Shown here: in pieces, positions 11,540-20,181 of the stretch
How positions within the stretch are numbered: the first letter of the stretch is position 1
How the letters are laid out: every line of letters begins with the position of its first letter
Source of the DNA: Mesostigma viride
Lineage: Eukaryota; Streptophyta; Mesostigmatophyceae; Mesostigmatales; Mesostigmataceae
Direction of reading: 5' to 3'
Assembly: GCA_009746045.1 (NCBI GenBank)
Contig: RPFO01000436.1
Coordinates: 1,241,772 to 1,303,771 of the forward strand
Length of the DNA: 62,000 nt
Notes under the pieces: generated by a model
Told to the model about the DNA's origin: nothing
Databases searched by the model: none
Seen by the model: only the letters and a program-made list of their open reading frames with translations
Made by a program: the position numbers and the translations under genes

Positions 11540-13170
11540 CACCGGAGGTGGTTAAGATGCCTGAGCTTGAGCGGCCTTTCCTCCAGGGCGTTTGCAACCG
11601 GATTCTACGAGATGCCCTCCCCCCGGCCGATGTATTGGACTGAGACCGCTGTCCGGGTCATTCTCTACAAGGGCAAGGGGTCCGCCGCGGATATTGGCTG
11701 CCAACTATCGGGGCGTCTCGGCCTCCAAAGCTGCGTGCTGAAAGTCTTACTGGAATTGCGTTTCCTGCTGAACCGCATCATTGCGTGCCAGCCTCCATTC
11801 CCACCTACTAAGGTTGAGCCCCAGATGGGCTTCTGTGTTGGTCACATTTGTGTTGTGGTCACCACGACCTCCGCAGCGCGCCGCCCGTGAAGTGGGCCTC
11901 CGCAGTGCCCCCGGCCTCTTGCTATTGCTCTTGATCTTCGTGGATTACACCATGGCATTCGCTACGATTATTATATGGGACGCCCTATGGGTCCTCTGCC
12001 TGTTCCGCGACCCATGACTTCCATCATACATTGTTGAGATCATCCGGCAGTTCTATGAAAGGTCCCAAGCCCTGGCACGGGTCCGTACCGCTGACGGCGT
12101 CACTCTGGCGTTCCCCCTGCACACAGGGTTTTGTAGCAGGGCTGTGTGCTCGAGCCCCATATCCTATCCATTATGGTGGACTCTATTACTGAGGCGTGCA
12201 CAAGCCCGCTTTGCACCCGGGTGGAGGGGCGCCCGCCGGGGATCGAGATCACGGAGTACGCCGGTCTGAGCTCTATGGCGGGGTTGACCCACCCTACCGA
12301 AGTGAGCGGTCTGAACTACGCTGATGACACGACGCTCAGCGGCTCGACGTGGAGGTTTCCCGGAGTCCGCCCAACTCTGGCTAGATAGAGTTGTCACTGG
12401 AAGCACGGGCGGTGGGGCTTATGATCAGCAAGAAAACGGAGGTCATGGCCATCGGCTTCCCCGCTGGGACCGCTGACCCCACCGGCCCACCCTCCTCTCC
12501 GGCTGGACGGCACCCCCGCCCCCCCGGCGACTCGCTTCAAGCTCCTTGGTGCAGCTGGCTCCCCTCCACGGCCGACGACATCAACACCCGCATATTTGGC
12601 CAGGCCTGGGCGGCCCTCCGCCGCTTCGAGACAGGTTAATTCTGGACTGATGTCGATACCTGAGTGAGCGGAGCAAGCGCACTCTGTTCCCTGGCAGTGT
12701 CCTCAACATCCTCCTCAGTACGGCTGCGAGGCGTGGTGACCCTGGACCAGCAGCTTGACTGATGGCACCGCTGTCCCTCGAATGCTCGACCGTCACATCT
12801 TTGGCGTCCGCTACCAAGAGCGCTGCACCGGCGGGCCGAGCTCTACTGCGAGCTCCCTCTTGTCCGACCCATATACCATCCGACACCGCCTCCCGCTCGT
12901 CTTTGCCGGCCATGACTTGCCCGCACACAGACCAGGTGTGGGTATACCGAGGTGGGCCCTGCGAGCGGGCTTAGGACTCAGTGGCCAACCACTGGGTCTA
13001 ATAAGACACCTCCTCCTATGGCAGGGTCCCCTTGCCCGGTCGCACCCCGCCACTGGCAAACTTGCGTGCGCCCCGCGCCGACGCGGCGCGACCTGGACCT
13101 ATGTGACACAACTGCCGTGAGGATGCAGGGCTTCTGGGACCCGGTATTGTACTCCGCGCCCCGCGCATGA
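11540..13170 (+). pseudogene. Heavily mutated LINE reverse transcriptase
   Basis: Read in shifting frames, the region follows the LINE-A RT order: FLQGVCNRILRDALPPADVL (11577), traces of the 'DALW' segment (about 11980), the catalytic YADD in GLNYADDTTL (about 12311-12340), the segment ending at LARPGRPSAASRQV, then DGTAVPRMLDRHIFGVRY (12758-12811) and the post-RT region. Many stops and indels are present. No tail or target-site duplication was identified, so it is probably an old copy. Confidence 0.75.
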
Positions 13171-13397
13171 TAGACAAGGAGAAATGGGCTGCGTCTGCAA
13201 TAAGCGCCTTCCTGAGGCCGGGCATGCTCCTGTTTTATCCCCACGGCTCCCGCGGCCCATTACTAGCATGCAGGGTAAAAGTCCGCAGGTGGAGGTTATT
13301 GCCCCTGAGGATAGCCGCTACACTGCCGGCCGCCTCATCTGCCATTACAGTAGAGGACAGCTCAGATGAGAATTATATCCCCCACTGGTGACTATAT

Positions 13398-13471
13398 CAA
13401 GGAGACAACCAGCACCGGCCAGAAATTGGGAGAATCCGGACCATGGTAGCTCAAGCTCCTGCCGTTATCTT
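13398..13471 (-). mobile_element. Element S, short copy
   Basis: 74 bp starting CAAGGAGACAACCAGC as read on the plus strand. All copies share this end and differ in where they stop on the other side, so this end is best read as the 3' end of a minus-strand retroelement that is variably 5'-truncated. A direct repeat, tgactatat, flanks it (13389-13397, 13472-13480), but the same word also precedes the copy at 57685 and may belong to the element. Confidence 0.6.
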
Positions 13472-13564
13472 TGACTATATGTTATCTAGAGTGATTATGT
13501 GGTTGGGGCGTGATGCAGACGATATTTGTGACTTTCGTGTCATTACTTTCTCACATGAGATTAG

Positions 13565-13614
13565 CATAGTACTCCGTGGCATGCCCATGCGCATGACACG
13601 CAAGTACTTACTTA
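13565..13614 (+). mobile_element. Element G, copy 2
   Basis: Same core as 8711-8780, ending in ACTTACTTA. A 5'-truncated stub; flanking duplication not clear. Confidence 0.6.
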
Positions 13615-13749
13615 TCGCGGAAAGTCCACGGATGACAGCCCGGCATCATCAATCATGAACACTCGTGCTCCCGTTGCGAAGTCACGGAATATTGATTGAC
13701 CCCGACAGATGGATGTTTGGGTGCACACATGACACATTCCTATTAATTT

Positions 13750-13750
<1 letters not shown>

Positions 13751-13800
<50 letters not shown>

Positions 13801-13875
13801 CTTTTTTCTTTTCCCCTTTGTAATGTATTAATTATTTAATTTTCCCCTTTGTAATGTATTAATTATTTAATTAAT
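13751..13875. repeat. (TTTC)n microsatellite and a 35-bp direct duplication
   Basis: (TTTC)n at 13751-13802. It is followed by two copies of a 35-bp unit containing TTCCCCTTTGTAATGTATTA (about 13808-13842 and 13843-13877). Confidence 0.85.
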
Positions 13876-13877
13876 TA

Positions 13878-14558
13878 ATTAAAAAAAATAAATTATAACA
13901 TGCCTCCGTTGGGAGATCATGTAGCACATATTCCTTGATGGGTGGTGGGTGAGAGCCGCGTAATCGGACTAACCTAACGCTAATCTAGCTAGTCTAGAAA
14001 AAATCCTAACTACCCTACTCATCAAAACGCCTCTTCCGCTTGGGGGGAGCCGGTGGTTTGCCCACAGGGTCGGGCGTGTGAGCCTTGACAATCCTCTTCC
14101 ACCGCGTCTTGTTCTGCATGGCAGTCCAAAGAAGGGAGAGAGAGTGGATGCGGTACTATTCAAACTGGGCTGGGACCAGTAGGTCATCCAGCAACATCTG
14201 TACGTAGTTCGTGACATGTTTCCCTACCTTTTTGGCAATGCCCTTGGGGCCAGGCCAGGTCAGAATGTGCCGCCCTGGCTGGCCAAGCCGCTGGGGGCCG
14301 GCCAGACCAAGGGCGGTGTCGACCTGGCTGGTGCGAGCAAGGTGTCCTACAAATGCTATCCTACGCTGTCTAATCTCGTCCGAAATACGAGGCATGCCCT
14401 GATATACAAAGACTCTGATGACGGGCGCTTGGAAAACCCTACATTCAGGACCTGTCGGAGCATCCTGTAAACTGTGCCGTCTAGCCTAGATGCCAGTGTT
14501 GGGGTGAGTGTCCACGCCTCGGCGCCATACGTGAGCACCGTGAGGACGAGGACCACGT
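13878..14558 (-). mobile_element. LINE-B2, 5'-truncated
   Basis: Reads on the minus strand LVLTVLTYGAEAWTLTPTLA, RRIAFVGHLARTSQVDTALG and LGQPGRHILTWPGPKG, the same segment as LINE-B1 but with a longer intact frame (14395-14156). The 3' UTR shares the CTCC/GGAG hairpin (13904-13915) and an AT-rich tail with LINE-B1. Coding is disrupted at the C-terminal end. Confidence 0.85.
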
Positions 14559-14740
14559 TCACGTTTGGGCACCACATATTCCCTTGCTGAATGGATGGAG
14601 TTGGAAGCCGCGAAACCGAACAACCTCCTTCCTTTTTGATACATTTTGCAAATCCCAACTCCGAGAACTTAGTAGGTGCCAATGGCAAATTTTTTGACGA
14701 AATTATTTGCCGTGACCGTTGAGAAGCTCTGTTTATTAGT

Positions 14741-15105
14741 TAATTAATTAGGAACATAACTCCGTTGAGAGTATCTGTAGCACATAGCCCAGAGATAGTT
14801 AGCTTACGCGGCTCTCTCCTTTCCACCACCCATCAAGGAATACATATGTGCTACATGATCTCCCAACGGAGGCATGTTATAATTTAATTTAATTTTTTTC
14901 AATAGCCCAAAGAAGAGGCATATGGCCTATAATACATTCTAAGCTACTTCCTGCAAGGGTGGGAATGTAAACAACACTTGCTCTAGGTGCACTAGGGCAC
15001 CTGCACCACCCAGAGTCTCGGGCAAGACCCAGCTAAGGGGAGCCCGTCATAGGTGGGGAAAATCAGCATGGCTATACAAGGGCGAGCTCATGGCTTCTCA
15101 GCAGC
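14741..15105 (-). mobile_element. Family H, 3' UTR fragment carrying a nested LINE-B3 insertion
   Basis: The (ATTA)n tail, an imperfect hairpin (14759-14772) and the H 3' UTR up to GCTTCTCAGCAG, in minus orientation. The match is interrupted at 14796-14901. Confidence 0.8.
14796..14901 (+). mobile_element. LINE-B3, 106-bp stub inside family H
   Basis: The last 100 bp of LINE-B, including the hairpin at 14860-14871 and an AT tail, inserted into H sequence. Flanks are atagcccagaga (14784-14795) and atagcccaaaga (14902-14913), a 12-bp target-site duplication with one difference. Confidence 0.85.
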
Positions 15106-15246
15106 CCGCGTGTGCAAACCCGTGGGAGGCACGCCAGTGCTGTATAGATAGATGTTGTAGTTAGTAATGCTGTTAGGTAGATGTCGCAGGTAGCATGTAG
15201 ATAGCTTAGACCGGTAGGACTGTTTGCACCCACCCATCCATCCATC
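15106..15246 (+). mobile_element. Family D 3' UTR, left part (D1), split by LINE-A
   Basis: Matches the reverse complement of the D 3' UTR at 19330-19500 and 55890-56060, including CCGGTAGGACTGTTTGCACC and the (CATC)n stretch. The match resumes as 'ccatccatcggggttaat' at 19205, after the LINE-A tail. Confidence 0.75.
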
Positions 15247-18200
15247 CGGCCCCATCCAGCCCCCTACTCGGCCCCCGCCGTCACCGCCATCGCCACCGGC
15301 ATCGACGGTCACCTGCTCCCCAGCACGTGTGGGGATCCGCCGGGGCAACTTCAGCTCAGGTATGGCTGCCAGGCTTGGCCGTCCCCCTAATAAATTCGTT
15401 CGCTTTGCACCTGAGCCGGAGCCCGCGCTGCGAACCCTTCTCTCCTATCAACTGATGACGCTCGCGGCCCCGCGGCTCCGCGGCTCTAGCAGTGGGATCT
15501 GCCTATAAACTCCCCTTCCCGCCCCTTTGCCTTCGCATGCAGCCCTCGGGCTGTCGGAGAGAGAGCAACGGGTCGGCAGTGAGCCAGGGTCGCCCCGCCT
15601 CGCGCGGCCGCCTCCGAAACCTCCTCAGACTGCACGCATTTCTTATGCGTGCAGACGCAGACTCATTCTACCTGGCCACCCGAGCCAACCGTCGGCGTCG
15701 CCTCGACGCGTTGGCAGGAAGAAGAATCGAAACGGTGATTGAAAGCATAAGTCCCCAACCCGCCCCCCCTACCCCACCACCTCCACCCCCACCCCCATCA
15801 CCACCCTGCTCCATCTCCGCCCCCACCCCCGCCTGCACCCCCCTTTTCGGTCCACGCGCGCCCTTGGTCATCGCCACCTTCAACGCCCGCACGCTCCAGC
15901 CCGACGCTGACCGCTGTCACTGCCTGCGCAGTGACGACTGTCAGTGCCATCGAGTATCCAATCTTATTGGTTTCTGCATCGACAATAATATCGCCATCCT
16001 GGGAATCCAAGAACACAGGCGCACTGCATCGGCCCGCGGATCAACTGCCCTTGTTGCTGACGACATCGACGGCTGGCGGTTCTACTACGGAGGCGGCGAC
16101 GGCACCGGGAACGGGGGCGTCGGTCTCCTCTGCTCCCCGCTCGCCGTACGCCACATGGGCGAACCCCAGCTGGTCAACGCTCGGCTCCTCGTGGCCACTT
16201 TTCATTCGATGGAGGGCCACTCGACCTACGCCCTGACGGTGGGCGTTGGTTACGCACCCCACTCCGGCCACCCAGAACAAGACCGCAAGGACTTCTTTGC
16301 AGCGCTGGAGAACCTGGCGAACGGCATCCCTGGTCGCAACTACCTCGCTCTGCTGCTGGACGCCAACGCCACGCTACCACCGGGTACTGGCGGATGTCAG
16401 CACGCCCCCAACGGTACGGTCTCCAATGCCAACACTGAACTTTTTGCTGATTTGCTTACGACATGCGATTTGGTCACTGCCAACACCCGCTTTCCACATA
16501 GTCCAGATGCTTTGGTCACACACACCTCGCCAACTGGCACTGAACGCTGCATTGACTATGTTGTAATGCGCAAGCGTCATCAAGGATCTGTACTAGCTGC
16601 TCGCTCGCATGTGATCCCCCTGGTGCGCTCCGATCATCGCATCGTCACCGCCCGCATCCGCCTGCGATTCCCCTCGCCCTTTCGTAAGCACGTGGCACCA
16701 CCTGATTTGCGCACACTTCAGTTGCTCGAGAAATCTGACGACGCTCTGGAGGACTTCCCTGAAAAACGCGCCCACAAGCGCGCCGCAGAGGCGTTCGTCG
16801 ACGCGCTGGACATCCCGGCCAGCCACGCCCAGCTGTTCGCTGCCGGCCCGGCATCGGCCCTTCGGCACCTCGCTGACAAGCTGCCCGCGGCCGGGGCCCT
16901 ACTGCCCCCCCGCCGCCCGCCCCGCTTCACCAGCCTGCACCGGCTCCCCGCCGTCATCCAGGCCCGGCAAGCCCTGCGCGACAACACGCGACCCCGCCCG
17001 CTACGCCCGCCTCAAAGCCGATTACCACTCGGCCATCCGGCAGGCGACCAAGGAGCAGGAGGACCTTCATGTCCGCGAGTACTTCGCCCACCTCAAGGAC
17101 CAGCACGGCAAGTACGCCTGGACCCGCCTGCGTCACGCCCAACGGCCCGCCGGCGGCGCGCAGCCGGCGCCGCGGACGCTCTCTGGCTCACCGCAGCAGC
17201 AGCTCGACCAGTGGTATTCCTCCCAGTCCCGGCTGCTCGGCGCCCCCCCGCCGCCTCCGCCGCTTGGCCCTCTGGCGGCCGCACGCCTGGCAGTAGCGCC
17301 GGCGGACGTCCCTGCGCCGCCCACGCCGCCCGCCGCTGAGCAGGACTACACGTACCCAGCCCTGACGGAACCCCTGGCCGACCCCAACGAGCTCCCGCCG
17401 TTCACCGAGCTCGAGCTGAGCACCGCCGCCAAGCAACTCCGCTTCTATGCCGCCGTTGGACCTGACCAGCTCCCAGCCCCGGTGATTAAGCTGACGGCGC
17501 TCACGGGGTTCCTGCTTGACGTCTGCAACCGGATCCTGCTTGCCGACGCGCCGCCGATTCCTGAGTGGCAGCACAGCTACCGTATTATGCTGTACAAAAA
17601 CAAAGGTTCCCCTGACGACCCCGCCAACTACAGAGGAGTCTGCATCCAGAGCGCCGCACTTAAGTTGTTCATGCGCATGATCCTCAACCGCCTTCGTTCT
17701 GCTCTCGACTGTCACCTTGGGGAAAGTCAAATGGGCTTCCGTCCTGGGCGCAACACCGTCATGGCCATCTTCGTCGCGCGTCGCCTCTTCGAGGAAATCG
17801 CTCTCCTGCAACCTGGTGAGTTTCCCGCCATCCTGATCTTCGTCGACTTCATCAAGGCTTTTGATTCTGTCCTCTGGGACGCTCTATGGGCTGTACTTGC
17901 TCGCGCTCGCGTCCCCACTCCCCTGATTACCGTCATCCGCACGCTGTATGAGGGGTCGACCACTTCGGTGCGCACTCAACACGGCATTACCCCGCCCTGC
18001 CCACTGCAGACCGGCGTCTGGCAGGGTTGCGTCCTGTCGCCGTACCTGTTTATTATTGTAGTGGATTATGTTATGCGCCAGGCACGTGCTCGCTTTGCTA
18101 GCATTGCAGGCCGTGCCCCTGGCCTAGCGATCACGAACGAGCTTGGGGAAGGGGGGCCGACTAACAAGCAGAATTTACTAGCTGACCTCATTTATGCCGA

Positions 18201-19204
18201 CGACATCACGCTCATCGAGAAGCCGGAGTCTGCCCAACTTTGGCTGGACTGCCTGGCGCTCGAGGCTCGGGCGGTTGGTCTAGAAATCAGCCCCAAAACG
18301 GAGGCCCTGGCCCTCGGCATGGCAGGGCCCCCACCCACACTCCGCCTCTTAGACGATGCCGAGGTCAACTACCCTCCTTCAGGCCGCTTCAAGCTGCTCG
18401 GCAGTTGGCTTCCCGACTGCGAGGACGACATGACGACACGGATCGGCATGGCGTGGGCGCACCTCCATGACCACCGCCGCTGGTGGAGCAACCCCGCCCT
18501 ACCCCGGATCGTCAAGCGTGACCTCTTCAAGGTCGTCATTCTGACGATCCTGACCTACGGCGCCGAGACGTGGACACTGACGCAGGAGCTGGAGCAACGA
18601 CTCGACGGCGCCGTCACCAAGATGCTGCGCAAGGCCCTTAACATCCCCTTTGGTTTGCACATTAGTAATGAGGATTTGTACGCTGATTTGCCCTATGTTT
18701 CCCACATTATTAGGCACAGGCGCCTGGGCCTAGCCGGGCACCTGGCCCGCACAGATCAGGTAGATACATCAGATAGACTAGCTGGCACCAAGCCCGCCCA
18801 GCCTGGGCGATATGTCCTCACTCTGGCGTGCCCCCGGCCGCGCGCGGCAGGGCCGCCACCCGTGGACTTTTCGTGATAGACTCGGCATGGACATGTGCTA
18901 CACTAGACGTGACGGGCTCACCCCTGGGCAACCTCCTGGTTTGTCTGTAATATGGAGGCAGATGGTGCGCAAGGATAGATGGCAAGTAGTGATGAAGGAG
19001 ACCACCCCCAAGCCTGTGGGGGCTCCGCGTGTGACCGCGTATGGCATTCATAGCGATTCGGGCCGCGGTGCCCACACCCCTGTAACTCGGACCTAGATAG
19101 CTTATACCATCCATTCCATCCCATGTTCCCCTCCCACTGAGGACTTATTCTGAGGACTTATGTTCACGTGACGCAGTCACGTGTCTATTAATTAATTAAT
19201 TAAT
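15247..19204 (+). mobile_element. LINE-A: nearly full-length APE-type non-LTR retrotransposon
   Basis: About 3.96 kb between direct repeats ccatccatc (15238-15246 and 19205-19213), inserted in a family D 3' UTR. It has one long coding region (endonuclease then RT) after a GC-rich leader of about 290 bp, and a 3' end with a perfect 8-bp stem, CACGTGAC-GCA-GTCACGTG (19165-19183), followed by (ATTA)n. No ORF1 is present. A single EN-RT frame and a short microsatellite tail suggest the RTE/RTEX group, but the clade is not proven. The duplicated word is itself a simple repeat, so the 5' edge carries a few bases of uncertainty. Confidence 0.88.
15537..19096 (+). pseudogene. LINE-A endonuclease-reverse transcriptase, two frameshifts
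   Basis: The frame beginning upstream has its first ATG at 15537. The APE-type endonuclease shows FNARTL (about 15880), IQEHR (about 16005), LLLDANAT (about 16352) and VRSDHRIV (about 16623), the usual N/E/D-x-N/SDH catalytic set. The frame is lost near 16980-16992 in a CG-rich run; a 2-nt loss fits. It resumes through PARYARLKADYHSAIR to the RT: IMLYKNKGSP, QMGFRPGRNT, FVDFIKAFDS (about 17837), QTGVWQGCVLSPYL, and YADD (18192-18203). The post-RT region has LTYGAETWTLTQ and RRLGLAGHLARTDQVDT. A second shift near 18815-18835 moves the true C-terminus to the frame ending at 19096 (GLSVIWRQMVRKDRWQVV), which aligns with the D-family C-terminus. All catalytic residues checked are present, so only two small indels break it. 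Confidence 0.88.
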
Positions 19205-19213
19205 CCATCCATC

Positions 19214-19290
19214 GGGGTTAATTATTATTATAGATAATTAATTAATTAATTAATTAATTATCTAATTAATAAATTAATTAATTAATTAAT
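19214..19290. repeat. AT-rich (ATTA)n tract between LINE-A and D2
   Basis: ATTA-type repeats with small interruptions, probably merged tails of the split D1 copy and of D2. Confidence 0.7.
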
Positions 19291-19816
19291 TAGACTCGTG
19301 CTCGATCCCTTTGGGGAGTCACGGAGCATTAACCCCGATGGATGGATGGGTGGGTGCAAACAGTCCTACCGGTCTAAGCTATCTACATCAGCTACGTTAC
19401 GACATCTATCTAACAGCATTACTAACCACAACATCTATCTATACAGCCTCACGCTGCCCTAGGGGAGCTGTCTGGCGTGCCTCCCGCGGGTTTGCACACG
19501 CGGGCGCTTCCCCACAGGGGGGGGCTTGTTGTCCTCTATGGCCTGGGCCCACTTGGCCTTGTCCATCATCTTCTTCCAAATCACGGAGAGGCCTAGGCCC
19601 CCCATGTCCTCTACTAGCTGTTCTTTGAAGGTGCGGGCCTTGCGGCGTCTAACATCACTGGGCCCAGCCCACGTCAGGAGGTGCCGGCCAGGCTGAGCTG
19701 GTCGCAGGCCTGCGGGGGGGCCACGTGAGGTGTCTACCTGGTTGGTGCGAGCTAGGTGCCCTACTAGCTGCAGGCGCCGCTGGTGATATATGGCATGCCC
19801 TGGTACAGGTCCTCAT
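19291..19816 (-). mobile_element. Family D copy D2, 5'-truncated LINE
   Basis: Tail side at 19291. The hairpin is degraded here. Next come a short (GATG)n, the 3' UTR and the C-terminal coding end (on the minus strand [20 protein letters not shown], about 19610-19550, and [10 protein letters not shown]). It stops abruptly at about 19815. Confidence 0.85.
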
Positions 19817-20112
19817 CGGGGTTAACTAATTAATTAGACACGTGCTCCCGTTGGGGAGTCACGGAGCATTAACCCCGATGGATGGATGGATGGGTGCAAA
19901 CAGTCCTACCGGTCTAATCTAGCTACATCAGCTACCTACAACATCTATCTAATAGCATCGGCTAACTACAACATCTATCTAAGCAGCATCATGCTACCCT
20001 AGGGGAGCTGTCTGGCGTGCCTCCCGCGGGTTTGCACACGCGGGCGCTTCCCCACAGGGTTAATGCTCCGTGACTCCCCAACGGGAGCACGAGTCTAATT
20101 AATTAATTAATT
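19817..20112. mobile_element. Family D copies D3 (minus) and D4 (plus), 3' ends only
   Basis: D3 (19817-20057, minus) carries the hairpin at 19845-19858, (GATG)n and the 3' UTR. D4 (20058-20112, plus) is a 55-bp stub with the hairpin at 20074-20087 and an (ATTA)n tail. D4 lies against an older family H fragment. Confidence 0.8.
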
Positions 20113-20181
20113 CTCAGCAGAGAGTGACTCCCTGCATGGGCTCTGCATAATGAAATAAAGCTAGGCATCATCTGGTTTATA
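20113..20181 (-). mobile_element. Older family H fragment, target of copy C
   Basis: CTCAGCAGAGAGTGACTCC and AAAGCTAGGCATCATCTGG match the inner 3' UTR of copy C (20440-20500). The match continues briefly on the far side of copy C from 22211, so copy C inserted into an older H copy. Confidence 0.75.

Noticed and set aside
13389-13480. tgactatat repeats as a definite target-site duplication of S
   Set aside because: The same word precedes the S copy at 57685, so it may belong to the element. Kept only as a possibility.
18812-19096. Separate small gene starting at 18812
   Set aside because: It aligns with the C-terminus of the D-family LINE protein and is the frameshifted end of LINE-A ORF2.
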